This document shows positions 41,506 to 49,525 of a stretch of 64,000 nucleotides of DNA, piece after piece. The stretch covers positions 868,001 to 932,000 of the forward strand of contig CAWGPF010000001.1 in the NCBI GenBank assembly GCA_963824395.1, read 5' to 3'. The stretch is from 13-2-20CM-66-19 sp963824395 (lineage in GTDB: Bacteria > Pseudomonadota > Gammaproteobacteria > Steroidobacterales > Steroidobacteraceae). Made by a program: the position numbers and the translations under genes. Below the pieces are notes generated by a model. That model saw only the letters and a program-made list of their open reading frames with translations. It was not told the origin of the DNA and ran no database searches. Position 1 is the first letter of the stretch; each line of letters opens with the position of its first letter.

Positions 41506-44091
41506 ATGACGCGCAGCCGTCGCAGGAAACTCTGCAAAATCAAAGGTATAGGCCGTAAATCACTGGTGCGAGCGGGTATTCCTGTTGCCTCAACGCTACT
41601 GGCTGCGGTGCCCTTCGCGTACGCCCAGGAGACCGCCCCGGACACCGGCGGCCTCCAGGAAGTGGTGGTGACGGCGCAAAAGCGCGTGGAAAACCTGCAG
41701 GACGTACCCGTCTCGGTCCAGGTGCTGGACAACGCCCGACTCGAGCAGCTGAACATCACCGACCTGGACGACTACGTGAAGTACTCGCCCAGCATTTCCT
41801 ATTCGCGCGGTAACGGTCAGGGCGGCAGCGGTGCGCCCGGCCAGTCGCACATCTACATCCGTGGCGTGGTCAACGGCGGCGACGGCAATCACTCCGGATC
41901 CCAGCCCCTGGTGGGCACTTATCTGGATGAGCAGCCCGTCACGACCATCGACGGCACCCCGGAGCTGCACCTCTACGACATCCAGCGCATCGAGGTGCTG
42001 GAAGGTCCGCAGGGCACCCTCTACGGCGCGAGCTCCGAGGCCGGCACGGTGCGCATCATCACCAACAAGCCCGACACCTCCAAGTTCTACGGCAACGTCA
42101 CGGTGGAGGGCAACCAGATCCAGCACGGCAGCGCGGGCTGGGAGGCCGAGGGCTTCGTGAACATTCCGCTGTCCTCGTTTGCCGCCGTGCGCCTCGTGGG
42201 CTGGGCGGAGCAGGATGGCGGCTACATCGACAATGTGCAGGGCACTGACAAGAACGCCTGCATCGTGAACGGCGTGCGCACCTTCCCCACCTGGGACGGT
42301 CAGCCTTACCAGGCGCCACTGACCCCCTGCCCTGCGCCGGGTCCGATTGGCGCAGGCGCGATCACCAATGCGCCCTGGACGAAGAACAACTTCAACACCG
42401 TCGATACGTATGGCGGACGCGCCGCCGCGAAGATTCAGATCGGGGACAACTGGACCGTCTCGCCGACGCTCATGACGCAGCAGGTGAAGACCGAGGGTTT
42501 CTTCGGGTACGACCCGGCCATGGGGGACCTGCAGGTCGCCACTTTCGGGCCCGACACCACCACCGATAACTGGTACACGGCGGCCCTGACGATCGAAGGC
42601 AAGGTCAGCGACTTCGATATTACCTATGCCAGCTCGTTCATGAAGCGCACCAACCACACCCTGGCGGAATACAGCGACTACTCGCTGTTCTACGACCGCG
42701 TGTTCGGTTCGGGCGCTTACTGGACCGGCAACAACGGCAAACCGGTTATGCCGCAGGAGTTCGTGATCGGGGACAACCACTACCAGAAGTGGAGTCAGGA
42801 GCTGCGCGTTAGCACCCCGGCGTCCTACTTCCTCCGCGCCACCTTCGGTGGCTTCCTGCAGCGTCAGCTGCACAACATCGATCAGCAGTACACGATGCCG
42901 GGTTACGGCTGGACGCAAGTACAGGGCGGCCCCGGCAATCCCAACGGCTTCTCGGACTTCTACTCGGTGCCCGGGCTCACCAACACCATCTGGCTGACCG
43001 ACGAGCAGCGCGTCGATCGCGACCGGGCGATCTTCCTGCAGGCCGACTGGGACATCATCCCGAGCCTCACCCTCACCCTCGGGGGCCGCGAGTACTGGTA
43101 TGACAACTCGCTCAAGGGGTTCTTCGGCTACTCGTCCAACTACTCGAGCCATACCGGTGTCGCGACCTGCTTCGAGCCGGCCTACACCAACGGCTCACCC
43201 TGCACGAACCTCGACACCTCCGTAGCCGATCACGGCTTCGTGCCCAAGGCGACGCTCAGCTGGAAGATCACGCCCGAGCAGATGGTCTACGCCACCTACT
43301 CCAAGGGTTTCCGGCCCGGCGGCGTGAACCGCATCGCCGGTGTCAACGGCGTCCCCTACCAGCCCGATTACCTCAAGAACTACGAGGTCGGCTGGAAGAC
43401 CACGTGGTTCGACCACAGGCTGCGGTGGAACGGCGCGCTGTTCTGGGAGGACTGGCAGAACTTCCAGTTCGGCTTCCTGGTGCCGCCCAGCATCACGGCC
43501 ATCGTCAATGCCGGCAACGCTACCATCAAGGGCATCGAGAACGAGCTGGTGTTCGCGCCGACCCGCAACCTCACCCTGACGGCGAACTTCACCTGGCTGC
43601 AAGGACACATCGACAACGACTTCTGCCAGGGCACGGCCGCCATCAGCGGCCCAGGCTGCATCAAGGACCCGCCGCTCAACGCACCGTTCCTGCCAGGCGG
43701 GCAGTTCTCAGGACCGCTGGTGCTCGCCGGCACCGACCTGCCGCAGTCCCCGAAGTTCAAGGGTGCCTTAGTGGCCCGCTACAGCTTCGAGGACGTGCAC
43801 GAGTGGACGCCCTACGCGCAGTACTCCATCACCTACCAGAGTCAGGTCGCCCCGAACCTGAAGGGTAACGAGCAGGCGGTCATCGGCTTTCAGCCCGCCT
43901 ACGCGCTCATGGACATCTCAGGCGGCGTGACCCACAACAACACGAACATTGACCTGTACGTCTCGAACGTGGCGGACAAGCGTGCGCAGCTGACGCGGTT
44001 CACTTCGATCTCCCCGAACAACGACAACCAGGTGTACGTGGTCCCGGCCCAGCCACGGACCTTCGGGATCCGCGTCTCGCAGAACTTCTGA
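41506..44091 (+). CDS. TonB-dependent receptor
   Basis: 861-residue outer-membrane transporter: signal peptide about 1-42 (ending FAYAQ), then LQEVVVTAQKRVENLQDVPV, the TonB-box/plug start typical of the large FecA/BtuB-like group that takes up siderophores, plant polyphenols or steroids. Plug domain about 50-190 (IYIRGV, VEVLEGPQGTLYGASSEAGT), then a 22-strand barrel (KATLSWKITPEQMVYATYSK, FRPGGVNR) ending RTFGIRVSQNF with C-terminal Phe. Substrate unknown. Shine-Dalgarno GGGGAGG is 9 bp before the ATG. Downstream is a strong terminator. Confidence 0.94.
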   Translation: MTRSRRRKLCKIKGIGRKSLVRAGIPVASTLLAAVPFAYAQETAPDTGGLQEVVVTAQKRVENLQDVPVSVQVLDNARLEQLNITDLDDYVKYSPSISYSRGNGQGGSGAPGQSHIYIRGVVNGGDGNHSGSQPLVGTYLDEQPVTTIDGTPELHLYDIQRIEVLEGPQGTLYGASSEAGTVRIITNKPDTSKFYGNVTVEGNQIQHGSAGWEAEGFVNIPLSSFAAVRLVGWAEQDGGYIDNVQGTDKNACIVNGVRTFPTWDGQPYQAPLTPCPAPGPIGAGAITNAPWTKNNFNTVDTYGGRAAAKIQIGDNWTVSPTLMTQQVKTEGFFGYDPAMGDLQVATFGPDTTTDNWYTAALTIEGKVSDFDITYASSFMKRTNHTLAEYSDYSLFYDRVFGSGAYWTGNNGKPVMPQEFVIGDNHYQKWSQELRVSTPASYFLRATFGGFLQRQLHNIDQQYTMPGYGWTQVQGGPGNPNGFSDFYSVPGLTNTIWLTDEQRVDRDRAIFLQADWDIIPSLTLTLGGREYWYDNSLKGFFGYSSNYSSHTGVATCFEPAYTNGSPCTNLDTSVADHGFVPKATLSWKITPEQMVYATYSKGFRPGGVNRIAGVNGVPYQPDYLKNYEVGWKTTWFDHRLRWNGALFWEDWQNFQFGFLVPPSITAIVNAGNATIKGIENELVFAPTRNLTLTANFTWLQGHIDNDFCQGTAAISGPGCIKDPPLNAPFLPGGQFSGPLVLAGTDLPQSPKFKGALVARYSFEDVHEWTPYAQYSITYQSQVAPNLKGNEQAVIGFQPAYALMDISGGVTHNNTNIDLYVSNVADKRAQLTRFTSISPNNDNQVYVVPAQPRTFGIRVSQNF

Positions 44092-44100
44092 CCGACCACC

Positions 44101-44126
44101 CCAGCTGCTCCTGCAGGAGCAGCTGG
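44101..44126 (+). terminator. Rho-independent terminator, 26-bp perfect palindrome
   Basis: A fully self-complementary 26-bp palindrome (centre TGCA) directly followed by TTTT, 9 bp after the TonB-receptor stop. It would fold into a hairpin of about 11 pairs with a TGCA-type loop. Confidence 0.88.
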
Positions 44127-44248
44127 TTTTCCTCCCCACGGGGGCGGCGGGTGACCGCCGCCCCCCACGAAGGGAGATGGGCACGGCCGGCCCATTCGGG
44201 CACAGTGAGACGCTGGACGGATGTCGCCGCTGCTTCCCCGGAGTTCCC

Positions 44249-45466
44249 TTGAGTCAGCCCGTCTCAGCCCTGAGCAATGCGACCACGCGCGGCGGTGAGA
44301 CCGCGGTCGGAGTGCTCGCGGCCATCAGCTTCTGCCACATGCTCAACGACATGATGCAGTCGCTGCTGCCGGCGATGTATCCAATGCTCAAGGGAGCCTA
44401 CGCGCTCAGCTTCAGCCAGATCGGCCTCCTGACGTTCACCTTCCAGTTCACCGCCTCTCTGCTGCAGCCGCTGATCGGCGCCTACGCCGACCGCCGCGCG
44501 CGCCCCTATTCGCTCGCTACCGGCATGGGCTTCACCCTGTGCGGCCTCCTGCTTCTGGCCTATGCTGGCAGCTACGCACTGCTCCTCTGCGGGGCGGCCC
44601 TGATCGGCACCGGTTCCTCGGTGTTCCACCCCGAGTCCTCGCGCGTCGCCCGCATGGCCTCCGGCGGCCGCCATGGCATGGCACAGTCGGTGTTCCAGGT
44701 GGGCGGCAACTTCGGCTCGGCCTCCGGCCCGCTGCTCGCCGCCTTCATCGTGCTGCCCCACGGCCAGACGAGCGTCGCCTGGTTTTCGCTGGTGGCGCTC
44801 CTCGGCATGTTCGTGCTGTTCAACGTCGGGCACTGGTACAAGACGCACGGCATCACCCGCCAGCGCGCCGCCGCCACCCGGCCCGCCGCGCCGCGGCGCC
44901 ACGTGGTGATCGCCATCTCGGTGCTGCTCGCCCTCATATTTTCCAAGTACTTCTACCTGGCGAGCATCACGAGCTACTACACCTTCTATCTCATCGACCA
45001 CTTCCACGTATCGGTGCGCAATGCGCAGCTGCTCCTCTTCGTGTTCCTCGGCGCGGCCGCGCTCGGCGGGTTCATCGGCGGCCCGCTCGGGGATCGCTTC
45101 GGCGCCAAGTACATTATCTGGGTCTCGATCCTCGGGGTGCTGCCCTTCACCCTGATCCTGCCGCACGTGAACCTGTTCTGGACCGCGGTGCTGACGGTAC
45201 CGATCGGCCTCATCCTCTCCTCCGCCTTCCCGGCCATCGTGGTCTACGCGCAGGACCTGCTGCCGGGCCGCACCGGCACCGTCGCCGGCCTGTTCTTTGG
45301 CCTCGCCTTCGGCATGGGGAGCGTCGGCGCGGCCATTCTCGGGGCGCTGGCCGATCATGCCGGCATCACGTTCGTCTACGAGATCTGCGCCTTCCTGCCA
45401 CTCATCGGCCTCCTGGCCGCCTTCCTCCCCGACGTGCACAAGTACCAGGCCGCTGCCGCCGGTTGA
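44249..45466 (+). CDS. MFS transporter, fosmidomycin-resistance (Fsr) type
   Basis: 405-residue twelve-helix MFS exporter. The conserved N-terminus ETAVGVLAAISFCHMLNDMM followed by QSLLPAMYPMLKGAYALSFS is that of Fsr-like proteins. SVFHPESSRVARMASGGRHG with AQSVFQVGGNFGSASGPLLA is also characteristic. The TTG at 44249 with GGAG five bases upstream is the best start; an ATG at 44177 adds 24 non-family residues and has its purine-rich stretch too close. Exports fosmidomycin or other phosphonate or hydrophobic compounds; physiological substrate unknown. Followed 12 bp later by the WbuC-like gene. Confidence 0.87.
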   Translation: MSQPVSALSNATTRGGETAVGVLAAISFCHMLNDMMQSLLPAMYPMLKGAYALSFSQIGLLTFTFQFTASLLQPLIGAYADRRARPYSLATGMGFTLCGLLLLAYAGSYALLLCGAALIGTGSSVFHPESSRVARMASGGRHGMAQSVFQVGGNFGSASGPLLAAFIVLPHGQTSVAWFSLVALLGMFVLFNVGHWYKTHGITRQRAAATRPAAPRRHVVIAISVLLALIFSKYFYLASITSYYTFYLIDHFHVSVRNAQLLLFVFLGAAALGGFIGGPLGDRFGAKYIIWVSILGVLPFTLILPHVNLFWTAVLTVPIGLILSSAFPAIVVYAQDLLPGRTGTVAGLFFGLAFGMGSVGAAILGALADHAGITFVYEICAFLPLIGLLAAFLPDVHKYQAAAAG

Positions 45467-45478
45467 TATGCTCGCCGC

Positions 45479-45955
45479 ATGAAGATCCTTCCGCGCGCAT
45501 TGCTGGACGAACTCGCCGCCAAGGCAGCGGCCAGCCCGCGCGCGCGCGCGCACCACAGCATCCACGCCACACCGGCCGATCCGGTGCAGCGCTTCATCGT
45601 GGTGGCGCTGCGCGACTCGTACTTTCGGCCGCACCGCCATACGACGCGCTCGGAGCTCGCCGTAGTGATGCGCGGGCAGTTCGATGTCGTGACCTTCGAT
45701 GCCGGCGGCCGCCTCCTGGCGCGCCATGCGGTGGGCGATGGCACGGCGGGCATGGCCTACGAAACACCCCAGGGGACCTGGCACACTCTAGTACCCGGGG
45801 CGCACGGCGGGGCCTTCCTCGAGGTCAAGGAGGGTCCCTACGATCCGGCCACCGCGGCCGAGTTCGCCGCCTGGGCGCCGGCGGAAGGCGATGCGGCGGT
45901 GGGCGCGTTTCTTTCCTGGCTGCGCCGGGCACGCCCAGGAGACGCGCCCCCTTAA
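45479..45955 (+). CDS. WbuC-family cupin-fold metalloprotein
   Basis: 158-residue single-domain cupin with DPVQRFIVVALRDSYFRPHR, the metal-binding HRH, then SELAVVMRGQFDVVTFDAGG and the second cupin motif MAYETPQGTWHTLVP with another metal His. WbuC proteins are associated with O-antigen clusters, but enzymatic activity is uncertain. Here it lies in an MFS operon, not an O-antigen locus. The 3' end overlaps the convergent PEP-mutase-family gene by 4 bp. Confidence 0.86.
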   Translation: MKILPRALLDELAAKAAASPRARAHHSIHATPADPVQRFIVVALRDSYFRPHRHTTRSELAVVMRGQFDVVTFDAGGRLLARHAVGDGTAGMAYETPQGTWHTLVPGAHGGAFLEVKEGPYDPATAAEFAAWAPAEGDAAVGAFLSWLRRARPGDAPP

Positions 45956-46794
45956 GGTGCCTTGGCGGCTGCGCTCTGTTCCTTCAGCGCGCGACCGAGA
46001 TCCCCGCCGCCCATGAGGCCACTCACGTAGCTGAAGGTACCGGCGCGCGCCTCGCGCGCTGCCGCCGCGACACCGGTCATGGCGGCCCGGTACAGGGTCG
46101 TCGCGAGACTGATGCGCTTGACGCCCGCCGCCGCCAGCTGCGCCTGCGAGAAACTCTGGCCCGGCATGCCCACCATGAAGTTCACCGGGCGCGTAAGGGA
46201 TGCGCACACGGTGCGCACCGCCTCAAGATCAGGCAGCCCGGGAGCAAACAGCACGTCGGCGCCGGCCTGCTCGAAAGCCTGCAGCCGCCGCACGGTCTCG
46301 GCCAGATCGGCACGTCCGTGCAGGAAGTTCTCCGCGCGCGCGGTCAGGACGAAGGGAAACGGGGCGGCGCGCGCGGCCGCCACAGCGGCCGTGATGCGCG
46401 CCACCGCGTGCTCGAATGGGTAAATCGGCGCCGTGGCATCGTTGCTCGAGTCCTCGATCGAGGCGCCGATGAGCCCGGCTGCCGCCGCCAGGCGGATGGT
46501 GAGGGCGGCGTCTTCCGGCGCGTCGCCGAAGCCGTTCTCAAGATCCGCGGCCACCGGCAGTGCGGTCAGCGCCGCCACAGCACCGGCGTGCGCCAGCGCT
46601 TCCTCGCGGGTGAGTCCGCCGTCGAGCTTGCCTAAGGTCGCCGCGGCTGCCGAGCTTGAGGTGGCAAGTGCTGCGTAGCCGAGCTGCCGCATCAAGGCGG
46701 CGGAGCCGCCGTCCCAGACGTTGGGAATGACGAACGCGCCGGGCGCCGCATGCAGCGCGCGGAAGTGCTGGGCCTTCTCGAGTTGCGTGGGCAT
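45952..46794 (-). CDS. Isocitrate lyase/PEP mutase superfamily protein
   Basis: 280-residue TIM-barrel protein: FVIPNVWDGGSAALMRQLGY then ALATSSSAAAATLGKLDG (active-site Asp region), and VAADLENGFGDAPEDAALTI with the Mg2+-ligating Asp/Glu; later GASIEDSS and RAENFLHG. The family includes PEP mutase, oxaloacetate decarboxylase/petal-death-like lyases and 2,3-dimethylmalate lyase; which reaction applies cannot be read from motifs, so only superfamily is assigned. Divergent from the glucanase gene with 78 bp between starts. Confidence 0.88.
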   Translation of the reverse strand: MPTQLEKAQHFRALHAAPGAFVIPNVWDGGSAALMRQLGYAALATSSSAAAATLGKLDGGLTREEALAHAGAVAALTALPVAADLENGFGDAPEDAALTIRLAAAAGLIGASIEDSSNDATAPIYPFEHAVARITAAVAAARAAPFPFVLTARAENFLHGRADLAETVRRLQAFEQAGADVLFAPGLPDLEAVRTVCASLTRPVNFMVGMPGQSFSQAQLAAAGVKRISLATTLYRAAMTGVAAAAREARAGTFSYVSGLMGGGDLGRALKEQSAAAKAP

Positions 46795-46872
46795 GGGAAC
46801 TCCTGCGCAGTTGCCCGCTCGGGCGCGGTGCGCGACTCTGTCACACTCGCACCCTTTGAGGCCAGAGTCGCC

Positions 46873-47868
46873 ATGCTGCGCTTGCCCGTCGCCCTCATCC
46901 TCAGCGGCCTCGCCAGCCTTGCGGTCAGCAGCGCGGCCGCAGCGCCGGCGTGTGCGCGCACGACGGCCGCCGCATCAGCGCTCGAGCGCCTGCGCGGCGC
47001 CATCGCGCAGGGGCGCTTCGTCACCTACCAGCCGACCTCCCTTGAAGTTCGGGACGGCCACGTGCACGAGGCCGAGGCCGACAGCATCCGCGCGGACCTG
47101 ACGCTGCTGCGGTCGCACTTTGACGGCCTGATCACCTATGACGCCGTCCACGGCGCGCAGCAGATTGCCCCCCTCGCCGCGCAACTGCAATTCCGCGCCC
47201 TGATCATCGGGGTGTGGAATCCGCTCGCGCCCGCCGAGATCGCCGCCGCCCTGGCGACCGCACGCAGTTACCCGCAGCTCGTCGCCGGGATATCCCTGGG
47301 CAACGAGACCCTGTTCAGCCACCGCGCCGATGTGGGGCAGCTCACGGCGGCCTTCGCCGCCGTGCGCGCACAGGCACCGCAGCTGCCGCTGACCACGAGC
47401 GAGCCCTTCCACCTCTTCGAGGCCCCTCCGGGCAGCTCCCTCCTGCCGCTCATGGACTTCATGCTGGTCAACGTGCACCCGGTGTTCCAGAGCTGGTTTC
47501 ATGGGGCCACCACGGCCACCGCCGCCCAGTTCGTGGTCAACGTGGCCGATCAGCTGGCCCAGGTCTATTGCGGACCCATCATCATCAAGGAGACCGGCAT
47601 GCCGACCGAGCCGGCGGAAGCCGGCTATTCCAGCAAGCGGCAGGCCGCCTTTTATAAGGAGCTCGGCGCGCGCCTGCCCTCGCGCCCCCTCATCGCGTTC
47701 TCCTACTTCTCCGCCTTCGACGCGCCCTGGCGCGTGCAGGACGCCACGGGCGTTCCCGGCCCGCACCCCGAGGAGGCCTACTGGGGACTTTATGACAGCG
47801 CGCGCCGGCCCAAGCCTGCGGTAGACCAGCTTTCGCTGCTGGCGCAAGATCCGCGCAGCCGAAACTAG
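46873..47868 (+). CDS. Secreted GH17-like beta-1,3-glucanase
   Basis: 331-residue exported glycoside hydrolase: signal peptide 1-24 (ending AAAAPA), then an (alpha/beta)8 barrel of GH17 type. The acid/base Glu is in ISLGNETLF (E145) and the nucleophile in IIIKETGMP (E240), matching GH17 GNE and E-T-G-W/M-P-S/T motifs. ITYDAVHGAQQIA and NVHPVFQSWF fit the barrel. Bacterial homologues remodel beta-1,3/1,6-glucans; whether it acts on own osmoregulated glucan or environmental laminarin is unknown. It is followed 22 bp later by the lactate permease gene. Confidence 0.85.
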   Translation: MLRLPVALILSGLASLAVSSAAAAPACARTTAAASALERLRGAIAQGRFVTYQPTSLEVRDGHVHEAEADSIRADLTLLRSHFDGLITYDAVHGAQQIAPLAAQLQFRALIIGVWNPLAPAEIAAALATARSYPQLVAGISLGNETLFSHRADVGQLTAAFAAVRAQAPQLPLTTSEPFHLFEAPPGSSLLPLMDFMLVNVHPVFQSWFHGATTATAAQFVVNVADQLAQVYCGPIIIKETGMPTEPAEAGYSSKRQAAFYKELGARLPSRPLIAFSYFSAFDAPWRVQDATGVPGPHPEEAYWGLYDSARRPKPAVDQLSLLAQDPRSRN

Positions 47869-47890
47869 AACCAATAACTGGGGCAACACC

Positions 47891-49504
47891 ATGTGGGACC
47901 AGGTCTACGCGCCCGTCTCGGGAAGTCTCGCGCTTTCGGCCGTGTGCGCCGCGCTGCCGATCTTCATCATGCTGCTCATGCTCGGCGTGCTGCGCACTGC
48001 CGCCTGGAAGGCGGCTCTGGCTGGCGTGGTCGCCGCCATCCTCGTCGCAGGCTTCGTCTACGGCATGCCGTGGCGCCTGGTGCTCAGCTCCACCGTCTAT
48101 GGAGCTTCCTTCGGCCTCTTCCCGATCGCCTGGGTGGTGTTCTGGGCCATCGCGCTGTACCGCCTGACGGTCGACACGGGGCAGTTTGACATCATCCGCC
48201 AGTCGATCGGCGGCCTCACCCAGGACCGGCGCCTGCAGGCGCTCTTGATCGCATTTGCCTTCGGAGCCTTCATCGAGGGCGCGTCCGGCTTCGGCACCCC
48301 GGTGGCAGTGGCCAGCGCCATGCTCGCAGGTCTTGGCTTCTCGCCCTTCTACGCGGCGGCGATCTGCCTGATCGCCAACACCGCCCCGGTCGCCTTCGGC
48401 GCCATCGCCACGCCGATCATCACGCTCGCCTCCGTGACCAACCTGCCACTCGGGGTCTTGAGCGCAGGCGTGGGCCGTATCTGCGCACCCATCGCCCTGT
48501 TCCTGCCGGCCTACCTCATGCTGGTGCTCGGCGGTCGCAAGACCCTGAAGGCCGTCTGGCCCGCCGCCCTCGTGGCGGGGCTGTGCTTCGCAGTCACGCA
48601 GTTCCTGGTCTCGAACTTCGTCGGCCCCTACCTCACCGACATTCTGTCCTCGATCGTCGCCATCATCGGCCTCGTGCTGCTGCTGCGGGTGTGGCACCCG
48701 AAGGACGACACGGCCGCGGACGTCGCGCCGAAGGCGACCGGTATCCCGATGGCCACGGTGCTGCGTGCCTGGATGCCCTACATTTTCCTCGTCATCTTCG
48801 TGCTGCTGTGGGGCTACACACCCTTCAAGGCCGTTCTCGACAAGGTGAGCGTGTCGTTTCTGTGGCACGGGCTGGACGGTCAGATCCAGCGCCTGCCGCC
48901 GGCGGTTGCCAAGGCGGGACCCTATCCTGCGAAGTTCAACCTCAACCTGCTGTCGGCATCGGGCACCGCGGTGCTCTTCGCCCTGGTATTCGCGGCCATC
49001 GCCCTCAAGGTCCCGGCCGGCAAGGTGGTCGCCATCATCGGCCGTACCGCCCGCGACCTGTCATTCTCGATATTCACCATCGCGCTGGTGCTGGCGCTCG
49101 CCTACCTCATGAACTATTCCGGTGCCACGGCCACCCTCGGCCTGGCATTCGCCGCCACCGGCGTCGCCTTCCCCTTCTTCAGCGCCTACCTGGGCTGGCT
49201 CGGCACCTTCCTCACCGGCAGCGACACCTCCACCAACGCGCTGTTCGGCAATCTGCAGGTCGTCACCGCCAATAAACTGGACCTGTCGCCAGCGCTCATG
49301 GCGGCCTCAAATTCCAGCGGCGGCGTCATGGGCAAGATGATCAGCCTGCAGAGCATCTCCGTGGCCGCCGCGGCCACCGGCATGCCCGCCTCCGAGGAGG
49401 CGCGGCTGTTCCGCTTCACGCTCAAGCACAGCATTTTCCTCGCCGGGATCGTCGGACTGATCGTGCTGCTGTATGCGTACGTCGTGCCCTCGTGGGGGGT
49501 GTGA
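47891..49504 (+). CDS. lldP: L-lactate permease (LctP family)
   Basis: 537-residue inner-membrane proton symporter for lactate/glycolate. N-terminus MWDQVYAPVSGSLALSAVCA with PIFIMLLMLGVLR is family-typical, and FIEGASGFGTPVAVASAMLA is the LctP hallmark. About 12 hydrophobic helices and a C-terminal repeat (ATLGLAFAATGVAFPFFSAY; GVMGKMISLQSISVAAAATG) complete it. Normal length. No lactate-dehydrogenase genes accompany it here. Confidence 0.93.
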   Translation: MWDQVYAPVSGSLALSAVCAALPIFIMLLMLGVLRTAAWKAALAGVVAAILVAGFVYGMPWRLVLSSTVYGASFGLFPIAWVVFWAIALYRLTVDTGQFDIIRQSIGGLTQDRRLQALLIAFAFGAFIEGASGFGTPVAVASAMLAGLGFSPFYAAAICLIANTAPVAFGAIATPIITLASVTNLPLGVLSAGVGRICAPIALFLPAYLMLVLGGRKTLKAVWPAALVAGLCFAVTQFLVSNFVGPYLTDILSSIVAIIGLVLLLRVWHPKDDTAADVAPKATGIPMATVLRAWMPYIFLVIFVLLWGYTPFKAVLDKVSVSFLWHGLDGQIQRLPPAVAKAGPYPAKFNLNLLSASGTAVLFALVFAAIALKVPAGKVVAIIGRTARDLSFSIFTIALVLALAYLMNYSGATATLGLAFAATGVAFPFFSAYLGWLGTFLTGSDTSTNALFGNLQVVTANKLDLSPALMAASNSSGGVMGKMISLQSISVAAAATGMPASEEARLFRFTLKHSIFLAGIVGLIVLLYAYVVPSWGV

Positions 49505-49525
49505 GGCGCACGCCCGGCGGCGCCC

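Noticed and set aside
44101..44126. 26-bp palindrome as an attachment or recombination site
   Set aside because: It lies directly after a stop codon and before TTTT, with no recombinase nearby; a terminator explains it.
44539..46635. 698-codon plus-strand frame across the MFS, cupin and PEP-mutase-family genes
   Set aside because: It crosses three recognisable genes in another frame with Arg/Pro/His-rich noise.
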